NCBI RefSeq assembly: GCF_002007115.1
Contig: NZ_MVAD01000002.1
Span: 310,001 to 374,000 of the forward strand
Direction: 5' to 3'
DNA from: Massilia sp. KIM
GTDB lineage: Bacteria; Pseudomonadota; Gammaproteobacteria; Burkholderiales; Burkholderiaceae_D
Length of the DNA: 64,000 bases
The notes under the pieces were generated by a model. It was not told where the DNA came from and did no database searches. It saw only the letters and a program-made list of their open reading frames with translations. The position numbers were made by a program, and so were the translations under genes. Position 1 is the stretch's first letter, and every line of letters starts with the position of its first letter. Positions 37,646 through 45,781 of the stretch are shown piece by piece.

Positions 37646-37885
37646 TTGAAACTAACCTCAGCACAGAATTACCTAGCTCGGCAATACGAGGAATGCGTAG
37701 ACGCTCAGCTTGAAACTGAAGAAATCAGGCAATTCCTTTTCAATCGTGGTATCAAGCGCACCAGAAAGCAAGTAGAGCATGAGCTAGATAATGTGTTCTG
37801 CTTCTACGGGTATGTCAAAGCTCACCAACCAAAGCCCGTAGTCAGTGTACGGGAGTGGGATAGATCGGCCTACCGATACATGTAG
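37646..37885 (+). CDS. small hypothetical protein with TTG start
   Basis: 79 residues. GAGAGGAAC stands before a TTG start; no ATG is in a better place. The sequence has a helical pattern with KQVEHELDNVFCFYGYVK and may bind DNA or protein, but no known domain is visible. Last gene of the rightward left block of the element. Confidence 0.5.
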   Translation: MKLTSAQNYLARQYEECVDAQLETEEIRQFLFNRGIKRTRKQVEHELDNVFCFYGYVKAHQPKPVVSVREWDRSAYRYM

Positions 37886-37922
37886 TAGCGATCAGCGACA
37901 TCGGATCGCACTGGCACCATGT

Positions 37923-38417
37923 TCATGCTGCTATCTCAAGCGGCACGAAGCGATTCCCGCAAGAGACACACTGAAAGGTTTGCTCCCAAGCTTCGATAGC
38001 CTCCCGAATGTCTCTCGTCTGCTCGTCATAATCGCTCTGCTCCGCAATTGAAGGGTCGGTGTCGAGCATGAATGCACCGACGATCATTGCAACGCCGCAC
38101 AAGACCACGAGCATGGAGAAGAGCCACAGTCCCACCAGACAGGTTGCAATCCCAGCAAGAATCAGCATCTTCCGGTTGTGCATACCCTTCGTCACGATCC
38201 TCGGCATTTCAGGCGGAGCAGCCTCCCGAGAAGCGCGTGTCTGCTGGACACTGGATGAGTTGCCCTCGGTTGTGATCTGTTGGCCCCCAATCGTATTGAA
38301 CGTGCCGACTGTGTTGATTTCAGTCTCTACGGTTGACAGTCCTTCAGCATGAATTACCGACAGCTTGCGAGCATGGGGCGCTCCACATTTTGGACAAGTG
38401 GTATCGAGCTTCTTCAT
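37923..38417 (-). CDS. zinc-ribbon membrane protein
   Basis: 164 residues. An N-terminal CPKCGAPH zinc-ribbon half and a C-terminal CVSCGNRF half flank a Thr/Gly-rich stretch (TVETEINTVGTFNTIGG) and two adjacent membrane segments (MLILAGIATCLVGLWLF and VVLCGVAMIVGAFM). Start chosen at the ATG with GAGGG upstream. Similar zinc-ribbon/two-membrane-segment proteins appear in mobile elements without known function; a membrane sensor or superinfection-type role is conceivable. It is divergent from, and its 5' end may overlap, the XRE gene. Confidence 0.65.
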   Translation of the reverse strand: MKKLDTTCPKCGAPHARKLSVIHAEGLSTVETEINTVGTFNTIGGQQITTEGNSSSVQQTRASREAAPPEMPRIVTKGMHNRKMLILAGIATCLVGLWLFSMLVVLCGVAMIVGAFMLDTDPSIAEQSDYDEQTRDIREAIEAWEQTFQCVSCGNRFVPLEIAA

Positions 38418-38507
38418 GGCATCCCTCGTTATTATGATGACCACAAGTCTATCAGATGTTACTCGGATTCTGTAGACTCTCTTTCTTCATCGCAGCACCC
38501 TTGGTGG

Positions 38508-38750
38508 GTGACACCTCCTACCTTACTCCCGCCAGCCCGCGTCCTATTTGGTCAGCGCTTACGCGCCGCGAGGGAAGCCCTGAACCTTTCCCAAGAAGCA
38601 TTGGCGGAACAAGCTGGAATTCATCGAACCTATGTTAGTCAAGTTGAGGCTGGGAAGCGCAACGTTGCGGTTGATAACATGGAGCGTCTAGCTCGGGCGG
38701 TGGGAAAGGAGTTATGGCAGATGCTCAGACCCGATGATCCGCTTGTCTAA
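38508..38750 (+). CDS. XRE-family transcriptional regulator
   Basis: About 80 residues, almost only a Cro/C1-type helix-turn-helix: FGQRLRAAREALNLSQEALA, QAGIHRTYVSQVEAGKRN and DNMERLARAVGKELWQML. It resembles the short repressors beside restriction or mobile genes. The start is uncertain: the frame is open back to an ATG at 38349, which would overlap the divergent zinc-ribbon gene by about 70 bases and add residues unlike any HTH protein, so the GTG at 38508 is given. It probably represses element genes, perhaps including the divergent neighbour. Confidence 0.75.
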   Translation: MTPPTLLPPARVLFGQRLRAAREALNLSQEALAEQAGIHRTYVSQVEAGKRNVAVDNMERLARAVGKELWQMLRPDDPLV

Positions 38751-38869
38751 CGCTTCAGCTATACTTAATGATTAGCGGATTTAAGGATTTTTACGCGGTT
38801 GAATTGCTCGATGCACTGGTAAGTGCTCGCGCTGAGTTAGGTCAGCCCTGATTAAGAAAGTCTCCTAAG

Positions 38870-39643
38870 ATGAATTCGGCACAAAGAATAAGAAAAATCT
38901 ATACTGACTTCCAGGCTATCACTCCGCCCGCCATGAGTGGCCACCCTCCCTACGCATACGATGCTTGGGCAAACTTATTCAATCGTCATGACGGAAGCGG
39001 AGATGTCGAGCAGATTGGAGAAGAGTGCGCTTACGCTGTACGGCAGGAACTTCAGCACTTGGCAAGCTTGTTGAAAGAAAGGGATGTCCCGGCAGAGCTT
39101 TATAATCCGCATCTGCAAAGTTTGCGCGTGATTGCCTCGGCCCGACATCTGCACGACGCTTGGGCGAACATATCAAAGTCTGTTAAGCCGGAACATTTCG
39201 TAGCGCTCGACTGGGCCTCTTTTTATTTAGGTTTCGGCAATGTAGATTCTGCTGAAATAGATTCAGAGATCGAGAGATTAACTACTGAGGTGGACAATCT
39301 CATCAAAGAGATTGAAAATGGAGCCTTACCGCAGGTTTTACGCTCCTTTCTTCTACGCAGCTTTAGGTCAATTAAGGAAGGAATATGGCGTTACAAGGTA
39401 ACCGGACTTGAGCCATTACGGTCGAGCATTCAAACTGTTCGCGGGACAAGTGAGCAGCAGATTGAAGAGTTACGGCAAGCTGTAGAGGACCTCCCCGAAG
39501 AAAAGCGCGGCCTATGGAATAGAGCAACTGGCGTTATCACGGCTGTTGCGGAGGTATGTGACAAAGCGACCAAGATCGACGGAGGATACACCCTACTCAG
39601 TAATGGTGCTAAATTGATTGGCTTGACATTTGGCGCAGGATAA
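38870..39643 (+). CDS. hypothetical protein, unknown cargo of the element
   Basis: 257 residues, mostly helical. The N-terminal part has AYDAWANLFNRHDGSGDVEQ and HLHDAWANISKSVKPEHFVA; the middle is an acidic helix (EIDSEIERLTTEVDNLIKEI); the end is Gly/Ala-rich and weakly hydrophobic (TLLSNGAKLIGLTFGAG), which could insert in a membrane. No family or catalytic motif is recognised. It follows the XRE gene on the same strand with a gap of about 120 bases and is convergent with the deoxyribosyltransferase-like gene. Its location with a regulator and that gene suggests accessory, possibly defensive, cargo. Confidence 0.6.
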   Translation: MNSAQRIRKIYTDFQAITPPAMSGHPPYAYDAWANLFNRHDGSGDVEQIGEECAYAVRQELQHLASLLKERDVPAELYNPHLQSLRVIASARHLHDAWANISKSVKPEHFVALDWASFYLGFGNVDSAEIDSEIERLTTEVDNLIKEIENGALPQVLRSFLLRSFRSIKEGIWRYKVTGLEPLRSSIQTVRGTSEQQIEELRQAVEDLPEEKRGLWNRATGVITAVAEVCDKATKIDGGYTLLSNGAKLIGLTFGAG

Positions 39644-39746
39644 GGCTAACAAATCAAGTGAGTGCCCTGTTGTAATTCGTGCAAGATGCATCCCAAGATT
39701 GCTGACGCGCGCCTTATCCTATTGTCTAAGCCAGAAGTTGCAGCGA

Positions 39747-40706
39747 CTATTGTGAGAGCACAGCATCCAAATGTTTTATTAAGCCCTGTTCAAACTTGGC
39801 TTTCCCATCTATTGAATTCTCATACATAAGCACTCTAAATCCTGAGATATCGAATGGTAGCTTAGTCCCTTTTTCTGCGATTAGTATAGTAGGCTTTCCT
39901 AGGGCGTGGGCGTAGCCGACCTCGTAGTACACATTAGCATTTGTTGGCGTGATTTCTGCGATTACGACCGCTGATTCACGGATACTTGCTACTACGTCAG
40001 AAATTATCATCCCTGGGCCATAGTCATCATCAGCCCTCTTCGCATCCACCCCCTTGTTTCTACAAATTGGCTCCACCACGCCTGTCCAAAGCTCGTTGAA
40101 TGGTTGGGTGAACTGCATAACCACAAATGCTTTCGGGCGTTCTGGCTCAACCTTGAAGTCAGCAATTGTTACTTTAGTGCGTGAAAAGCAATAAATCCCA
40201 GCCGACGACTGGCGTAAGCCAGCTGGGATAAAACTTTTCGTCACCTGAACACCGTCCACGGTCATAGTTGCGGTAGAGCCCTCAACCCGCACCTGCACCT
40301 CATAAGAATGTTTTGCACGCAAAATCGATCCATCACCCGAGGAACCCGGCAAATCATGCCACGTCTTCCCGTCGAAACGTCGAATTACAAACATCGGTCC
40401 CGTCCAAGGTTGGCGACTGAGAACAGCAACAATAATTTCGCTAGTCGACGGATCGGACCATAGAATCAATCCAGCTTGGGTTTTATCAGTTACCTCGTCG
40501 AAAGTGATATTTGCCGAGAGTAGGCCGCTAGAAATAGCTGTATCAGCTAGAAGGACGCCCGAGTCAGCGCCGTCGTTATGCATCGTCGAAGGGTCATTTG
40601 GATCATTGAATGGGACCATTTTGCCGTGGAACACCGCCATATTTTTCTCTGGGAAGGAAAACGTTCCGTAGAGTGGTGTGAGTCGATGAGACAAGCAGAC
40701 CTCCAT
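39747..40706 (-). CDS. fusion of concanavalin-like domain and nucleoside-deoxyribosyltransferase/TIR-like domain
   Basis: 319 residues from the ATG at 40706. Residues 15-185 look like a beta-sandwich of the LamG/concanavalin type (GLILWSDPSTSEIIVAVLSR, YEVQVRVEGSTATMTVDGVQ). Residues 192-319 form a Rossmann-like nucleoside 2-deoxyribosyltransferase-type domain: KAFVVMQFTQPFNELW, RADDDYGPGMIISDVV, VVIAEITPTNANVYYEVGYA with candidate catalytic Glu262, and LPFDISGFRVLMYE. Domains of this fold cleave N-glycosidic bonds, and relatives sit in antiviral systems where they destroy NAD or nucleotides. A starting ATG at 40640 is the alternative. Defence by base or NAD hydrolysis is a hypothesis; a nucleotide-salvage role is also possible. 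Confidence 0.65.
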   Translation of the reverse strand: MEVCLSHRLTPLYGTFSFPEKNMAVFHGKMVPFNDPNDPSTMHNDGADSGVLLADTAISSGLLSANITFDEVTDKTQAGLILWSDPSTSEIIVAVLSRQPWTGPMFVIRRFDGKTWHDLPGSSGDGSILRAKHSYEVQVRVEGSTATMTVDGVQVTKSFIPAGLRQSSAGIYCFSRTKVTIADFKVEPERPKAFVVMQFTQPFNELWTGVVEPICRNKGVDAKRADDDYGPGMIISDVVASIRESAVVIAEITPTNANVYYEVGYAHALGKPTILIAEKGTKLPFDISGFRVLMYENSIDGKAKFEQGLIKHLDAVLSQ

Positions 40707-40872
40707 GCTAAGCAACTAAAATGAACAATTGTTGAGCAGTATGCAACCTCCCATACAGGTTGGCAATCATCTTGTAACGGTCAGATAGGGTGGTCATCGC
40801 AGAAGCGGTCAAAAACTCAGCATTTTTTACGCTTTATACCCCAGGGCCGGAATAGCACCCAGAAGTCAAATA

Positions 40873-40896
40873 GAGTATACTCAAAATATACTACGC
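40873..40896. promoter_or_regulatory. palindromic operator/promoter before the resolvase gene
   Basis: GAGTATACTC (40873-40882) is a perfect palindrome, followed at once by a related half site (ATATACTACGCTATACC) about 20 bases before the resolvase start. Repeats at this place fit an autoregulatory or recombination (res-like) site of the resolvase. Confidence 0.4.
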
Positions 40897-40915
40897 TATA
40901 CCGGAAAGGATCTAC

Positions 40916-41533
40916 ATGAAACCCATCGCCCGAATCTACCAACGTGTAAGTACAGAGTCGCAAGACCTAACCCGTCAGCACTCCCTCCGTGCCGAAGCGG
41001 AGGCGAAAGGGTATCAGGTGGTTGCAACTTACTCAGAGAAAGCGTCTGGCACATCTGAGCAGCGCCCAGAGCTTCAGCGTATGCTGGCCGACCTGAACAA
41101 GGGGGACATTATCATCGCAGAGCACTTGGACCGAATCACTCGTCTTCCAATGGACAAGGCAGAGGCGCTGATGGCCCAGATCGAGGCGAAGGGTGCGAAG
41201 GTGTCCGTCCCTGGTCTGATCGATCTTCCTAAGGCAGAGGAAGGCATGACAGGGATTGTGATTGACGCTATGCAGGCGATGCTACTGAAGATGGCCCTAT
41301 ACCAGTGCCGTGCCGATTACGAGACTCGCCGCGAACGACAGCGTCAAGGAATTGAAGTGGCGAAGTCCAAGGGGGTCTATAAAGGTCGTAAGCCCGACAT
41401 AGTTGCTAATGCCAAGATTGTTGAGCTCCGCGCCATCGGCTACACCATTGCTAAGATCGCTGATACTTTGAATGTCAGCGAATCTCAAGTGAAGCTGATC
41501 CTGAAAAAAGCAAGAACTGAAATAGTCGGGTAA
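40916..41533 (+). CDS. serine recombinase of the resolvase/invertase type
   Basis: 205 residues. The catalytic serine is Ser12 in YQRVSTESQ; the conserved arginine loop LDRITRLPMD follows near residue 75; the C-terminal helix-turn-helix reads IVELRAIGYTIAKIADTLNV. Length and layout match Tn3-type resolvases and DNA invertases, not large integrases. It may resolve element dimers or invert a segment. GGAAAGGA precedes the ATG. It converges on the large recombinase gene, with two hairpins between them. Confidence 0.9.
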   Translation: MKPIARIYQRVSTESQDLTRQHSLRAEAEAKGYQVVATYSEKASGTSEQRPELQRMLADLNKGDIIIAEHLDRITRLPMDKAEALMAQIEAKGAKVSVPGLIDLPKAEEGMTGIVIDAMQAMLLKMALYQCRADYETRRERQRQGIEVAKSKGVYKGRKPDIVANAKIVELRAIGYTIAKIADTLNVSESQVKLILKKARTEIVG

Positions 41534-41702
41534 AACCTGTCTACGGCCGTTTAGGCGGTCCCATCATCTGACCCGTCGATTGTTCTTCCTAGCTTACTCC
41601 GGGCCTCTTGTCGATATTTTAGGTGTTTGACGAGGCCATGTTCATCGATGCCTGGAGCAGTTAAGCAACCTGTTCGCTACCCGATATATTTCCAGCCCTG
41701 TT

Positions 41703-41753
41703 GACCCTTCTAAACGGAAGGGTCATTCTTGAAAATTTCTTCTAGGAAATTTT
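41703..41753. terminator. paired hairpins between the two recombinase genes
   Basis: GACCCTTC/GAAGGGTC (41703-41724) followed by ATTCTT, and AAAATTTC/GAAATTTT (41732-41753), the second overlapping the stop of the large recombinase gene. Together they form a two-way terminator between convergent genes. The preceding 170 bases hold no gene. Confidence 0.6.
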
Positions 41754-43421
41754 AGCTGTAGTGTTGTTCCGTCTCCGGGTTCCTCTACCATTCGGATTCG
41801 TTACCCATCCCACAATTCCACCACCTATCCCACCTTTAAGCAGACGCTCCTTAACGCCTTGGGCGATAGTGTTGGCCTGCTCAAGATTCGGCAACTCGCC
41901 TTTCCCGCCTGTCAGCACAACATCGTCCGACTCTGGAAGTTCGCTCATATCGTTATCGAGAGCTATGAAACCAATCCTATTCTTAGCTACAGCGAACATC
42001 GCTAAAGCTACGTCATGCTGAGTCAACAAGTAGCCCTCTGCGATGCGAACCTTTACGCCAAGTCGGTGCAGAAAAGCATTAACCCGCCTGCGTGTAGGCT
42101 TGTCTGTAAAGTCGAGCTTTGCACGTATCTCTTGCAGAGTAAGTTTATTGCCACCTGTCAACTGAGCTTTCAACCTCTCTATCTCCGCCTTTAGTCCCTT
42201 TACCCGGCCATCACTCTTAATTAAATAGTCATGGTAAGCGTCAACCTCCGGGTGAGCCTCCAACTTCTCCTTCCAGATTGCCAACTTCTGCTGCTCAGCT
42301 AACAACCGCCCCTCTGCTGCGCCTAGCTCCCTATCGAGCTTCTCCGGGTCTGGCATGACCAAGCTCACGGCGTCAAGGTGCATGAGCATTGCCATCAGCA
42401 CGTCTTCACTCTCGTCAAGACGAACATTTCTTGAGCCTTCGCATGCACCGTAACGACGATTCGCGCACATCAGGTAGCGGAACTTAGTACGATGGATGAT
42501 GTTCATTGGACTCCCGCACGCCCCACAGAACACCAGCTTTTGAAAGACGTTGAAGTCTGCGGACTGCTTCGTGATCTTCCCTGTCCGCCGCCTTTCGATG
42601 TGCCTCTGAGCCTCATTAAACGTGTCAACGTCTACAGCAGCCGGGAAGTAATCTGCGATAGCCTCTCCCCCGTCCTTGGGCCTTAGCTCACCGATTGCAG
42701 CACGGTTTTGAAGGATCGAAAGAACTGCGGTTGTACCCCATCGCCTGCCTTTGTTGAACGTCTTAAACCGTTCCGGCTCTGCATTCAGGGCTTGAGCGAT
42801 TGCTGTGCTCCCCAATCCTTCAAGACAGAGCCGGAAGATTGCACGGACGGTATCAGCATGATCGTTCAGGTGGTACTGCTTGTCCTCTCCGAGTGTGAGC
42901 CAGTTGCTAACGCGTCGGCCTATGTGATGGCCTGTGGCTCTTGCGGCAGCAAACCTATCTGCCCACTCACGAATACCTAGGACGCTCTTACGAGCGCTCT
43001 CCTTGTGCGCGTTGTCCAAATAGAGAACAGCTTGAAGCAGTTGCATCGAGTCCCGTTTCTCCGGCTCGAGCTTCATTTCCGGCTGAACAGTGACAACGGT
43101 AACTTCAAGCTTGAGCAGCCGTTGGAGAAGCCCTACGGCGTCCCATGGCTCCATACGAGTAAGCCGGTCAAAGTGTTCTAGGATCAGAATGCTCCCAGGC
43201 GCGATTTCACCCGACTCACGAGCAGCAATGAACTCACCTAACGCGCCTGTATTGACATTTGACCCGTCAAAGCCCGATACCGCCTCGTCCGCGAACACGC
43301 GTTCCGATAACTCAACCTTATTCTTCTCGCACCACTTACGAGCCAAGGTCTGCTGGCGATCAATGGATGAGTTGTGCCGCTGAGCGTCACTTGAAAATCG
43401 TGCGTATGAGTAAGCTTTCAT
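41742..43421 (-). CDS. large serine recombinase (site-specific integrase)
   Basis: 559 residues. N-terminal catalytic domain with the nucleophile in YARFSSDAQ (Ser10) and EHFDRLTRM; a Recombinase domain around residues 165-275 (GLGSTAIAQALNAE, RAAIGELRPKDGG); a zinc-ribbon with Cys299, Cys302, Cys319 and Cys327; then a coiled-coil region (LLAEQQKLAIWKEKLEAH). This is the full domain set of phage/ICE-type serine integrases, so it most likely catalysed insertion into the radical SAM gene at the AGTAC core. It is transcribed away from attR, its start being 18 bases from the core. Excision may need a directionality factor, perhaps one of the small element proteins. Confidence 0.95.
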   Translation of the reverse strand: MKAYSYARFSSDAQRHNSSIDRQQTLARKWCEKNKVELSERVFADEAVSGFDGSNVNTGALGEFIAARESGEIAPGSILILEHFDRLTRMEPWDAVGLLQRLLKLEVTVVTVQPEMKLEPEKRDSMQLLQAVLYLDNAHKESARKSVLGIREWADRFAAARATGHHIGRRVSNWLTLGEDKQYHLNDHADTVRAIFRLCLEGLGSTAIAQALNAEPERFKTFNKGRRWGTTAVLSILQNRAAIGELRPKDGGEAIADYFPAAVDVDTFNEAQRHIERRRTGKITKQSADFNVFQKLVFCGACGSPMNIIHRTKFRYLMCANRRYGACEGSRNVRLDESEDVLMAMLMHLDAVSLVMPDPEKLDRELGAAEGRLLAEQQKLAIWKEKLEAHPEVDAYHDYLIKSDGRVKGLKAEIERLKAQLTGGNKLTLQEIRAKLDFTDKPTRRRVNAFLHRLGVKVRIAEGYLLTQHDVALAMFAVAKNRIGFIALDNDMSELPESDDVVLTGGKGELPNLEQANTIAQGVKERLLKGGIGGGIVGWVTNPNGRGTRRRNNTTAKIS

Positions 43422-43422
43422 A

Positions 43423-44439
43423 ATGAGCGTATTGTATCAGTACATGTACAAGGAGACCGTGCTGTTCTTCCCGAGCTCGGGCCAGACCTGCCACGCCTAC
43501 TGCACCTTCTGCTTCCGCTGGCCGCAGTTCGTGGGCATGGACGACATGAAGTTCGACGCCCGCGAGTGCAGCGAGCTGGTGTCCTACCTGAAGACCCATC
43601 CCGACGTCACCGACGTGTTGATCACCGGCGGCGATCCGATGATCATGAACACGCGCTCGCTGGCCGAGTTCCTCGAGCCGCTGCTGGCGCCGGAGCTCGA
43701 GCACATCCAGAACATCCGCATCGGCACCAAGTCGGTGGCCTACTGGCCGCAGCGCTTCGTCTCCGACAAGGACAGCGACGACCTGCTGCGCCTGTTCGAA
43801 AAGGTGGTCCGCTCGGGGAAGAACCTGGCCATCATGGGCCACTACAGCCACGCGGTCGAGCTGCGCCACCCCATCGCCCAGCAGGCGGTCAAGCGTATCG
43901 TCGGCACCGGCGCGACCCTGCGCATGCAAGGGCCGCTGATCCGCCACATCAACGAAGACCCGAAGAGCTGGGCCGAGCTGTGGACCACCGGCGTGCGCCT
44001 GGGCGCGATTCCTTACTACATGTTCGTCGAGCGCGACACCGGCCCGCGCGACTACTTCGCGCTGCCGCTGGCGCGCGCCCACGAGATCTTCCAGGAAGCC
44101 TATTCGATGGTCTCGGGCCTGTCGCGCACGGTGCGCGGGCCGTCGATGAGCGCCTTCCCGGGCAAGGTCGTGATCGACGGCGTGGTGACCATCAACGGCG
44201 AAAAGCTGTTCGCGCTGCAGTTCCTCCAGGCCCGCAACCCCGAATGGGTGCGCCGGCCCTTCTTCGCCAAGTACGACGCCGAGGCGACCTGGCTCGACCA
44301 CCTCAAGCCGGCCTTCGGGCGCGACCGCTTCTTCTTCGAGATGGAAAGCGGCGGCCCGCTGCGCGGCCCCGGCGGGCGCGTGATCCCGCTGGTGCCGGCC
44401 GGCCAGCGCGGCGCCGAACCCCACGCAGACGCGGCCTGA
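43423..44439 (+). pseudogene. KamA-type radical SAM protein, C-terminal part separated from its N-terminus
   Basis: 338 residues from an ATG inside the element end; host codons begin at 43444 (MYKETVLFFPSSGQ). The radical SAM motif CHAYCTFC (Cys23, 27, 30) is intact, followed by VTDVLITGGDPMIMN, RIGTKSVAYWPQRF and the rest of the barrel typical of lysine 2,3-aminomutase relatives. The N-terminal 136 codons lie at 33992-34399. This piece has its own start supplied by element DNA (MSVLYQY), so a shortened protein might still be made; the ribosome site is poor. Native substrate is unknown. The MFS gene begins two bases after its stop. Confidence 0.88.
43439..43443 (+). other. right attachment-site core (attR)
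   Basis: AGTAC, identical to 34395-34399. Left of it is element DNA next to the large recombinase start; right of it radical SAM coding sequence resumes in the same frame that stops at attL. Confidence 0.75.
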
Positions 44440-44440
44440 C

Positions 44441-45688
44441 ATGACGGCCCCCCGCACGCCGCGCCTGTCCGGCGTGGCGGTGTTCTTCACCGTGTTCCTG
44501 CCGTTCGCGCTCGGGCACTACCTGTCCTCGCTGCTGCGCAACGTGAACGCGGTGCTGGCCTCGCACCTGGTGGGCGAGCTGGCGCTCAGCCCCGGGCAAC
44601 TGGGGCTGCTCACCAGCGCCTTTTTCTTCGCCTTCGCGCTGGCGCAGCTGCCGGTGGGGATCGCGCTCGACCGCTACGGGCCGCGCCGGGTGCAGCTGGC
44701 GATGATGCTGGCCGCGTCGAGCGGGGCGCTGCTGTTCGCCAACGGCACGGGCTTCGGCCAGCTGCTGTTCGCGCGCGCGGTGATGGGCTGCGGGCTGGGC
44801 GGCTGCTTCATGGCGGCGGTCAAGGCGCTGTCGACCTGGATCGCGCCTTCCCGGCTGCCCTCGGTGCACGGCTACCTGATCGCCGCGGGCGGCCTGGGGG
44901 CGGCCACCGCCACCATGCCGGTGCGCGCGGCGCTCGAGTACACCGACTGGCGCGGCCTGTTCGTCATCCTGGCCGCTCTGGTGGCCTGCACCGGCCTGCT
45001 GGTGGCCCTGCTCACGCCGCGCATGGAAGGGCAGGGGGCGAGCCGCGCGCCGCTCCTGGGCGCGCTGCGCGAGGTGTGGCGCACGCCGGCCTTTCGCAAG
45101 GTGAGCTCGCTGGTGCTCATCCCGCACGCGGTGTTCTTCGGCGTGCAGGGCCTGTGGATCGGACGCTGGCTGTCGGACGTGGGGCGCTACTCCGAGGACG
45201 GCGTGGCCTATCTGCTCTACCTGGGCATGGCGGCGGTGATCTTCGGGGCCATCGCGGTGGGCATGATCACCGAATGGGCGGGACGGCGCGGCATGCCGCC
45301 CCTGGACGTGGCGGCGGCGGGGGTGACGATGTTCGTCCTGGTGCAGGCGGCCTTCGTGTTCAACCATCCGCCCAGCTTCCCCATGCTGTCGGTGATGTTC
45401 ACCCTGGTGGGCACCGTCACCGGCATCGAGTACGCGATCGTGGCGCAGGCCATGCCGCGCGAACTCACCGGGCGGGCGGCAACCTTCCTCAACCTCCTGA
45501 TCTTCATCGGGGCCTTCCTGGTGCAGGCCGGGTTCGGGCTGGTGGTCGGCCTGTGGAAGCCGGACGCCCTGGGCCGCGCGCCGGCAGCCGCCTACCAGGC
45601 CGCCTTCGGACTGCTGGTGCTGATCCAGTTGCCCGGCCTGTGGGCCTTCGCGCGGCGCCGGCCGCAGGAATCGCCGGCGGTGGCCTGA
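44441..45688 (+). CDS. MFS transporter
   Basis: 415 residues with twelve hydrophobic segments. The family loop between segments 2 and 3 appears as GIALDRYGPRRVQLA, and the fourth segment has the MGCGLGGCFMAAVKAL pattern. It follows the radical SAM gene by two bases, so the two were presumably one transcript before the element was inserted, and the transporter may move the enzyme's substrate or product. With the element in place it would depend on transcription starting at or near attR. Confidence 0.9.
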   Translation: MTAPRTPRLSGVAVFFTVFLPFALGHYLSSLLRNVNAVLASHLVGELALSPGQLGLLTSAFFFAFALAQLPVGIALDRYGPRRVQLAMMLAASSGALLFANGTGFGQLLFARAVMGCGLGGCFMAAVKALSTWIAPSRLPSVHGYLIAAGGLGAATATMPVRAALEYTDWRGLFVILAALVACTGLLVALLTPRMEGQGASRAPLLGALREVWRTPAFRKVSSLVLIPHAVFFGVQGLWIGRWLSDVGRYSEDGVAYLLYLGMAAVIFGAIAVGMITEWAGRRGMPPLDVAAAGVTMFVLVQAAFVFNHPPSFPMLSVMFTLVGTVTGIEYAIVAQAMPRELTGRAATFLNLLIFIGAFLVQAGFGLVVGLWKPDALGRAPAAAYQAAFGLLVLIQLPGLWAFARRRPQESPAVA

Positions 45689-45781
45689 GGAATGCTTGCG
45701 TTTTCTCAGCGGTAACGTACGATGTGTAATTATTTGTATATATAAAATTGCACTATTTCGTTAGCGCTTGAGGAAACGACC

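Larger units (their letters stand above)
34400..43443. mobile_element. integrated serine-recombinase element inserted in a radical SAM gene
   Basis: About 9.04 kb between two AGTAC cores. The large serine recombinase gene starts 18 bases from the right junction, the usual position. Cargo: small regulators, an initiator-like protein, a resolvase, a zinc-ribbon membrane protein, an XRE protein, a 257-residue protein and a deoxyribosyltransferase-like fusion. Composition is clearly less GC-rich than the host. No capsid, Zot/secretion, relaxase-MobB or type IV transfer genes are seen, so it could be an integrative mobilisable element, a phage satellite or a plasmid-like island. Confidence 0.88.

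Noticed and set aside
34400..43443. Element considered as a filamentous prophage
   Set aside because: Only the initiator-like protein suggests it; no coat, Zot or secretin genes are seen.
33992..44439. Reading the two radical SAM pieces as separate native genes
   Set aside because: Each is incomplete alone, and joining at AGTAC gives one family-length protein, so they are one gene split by an element.
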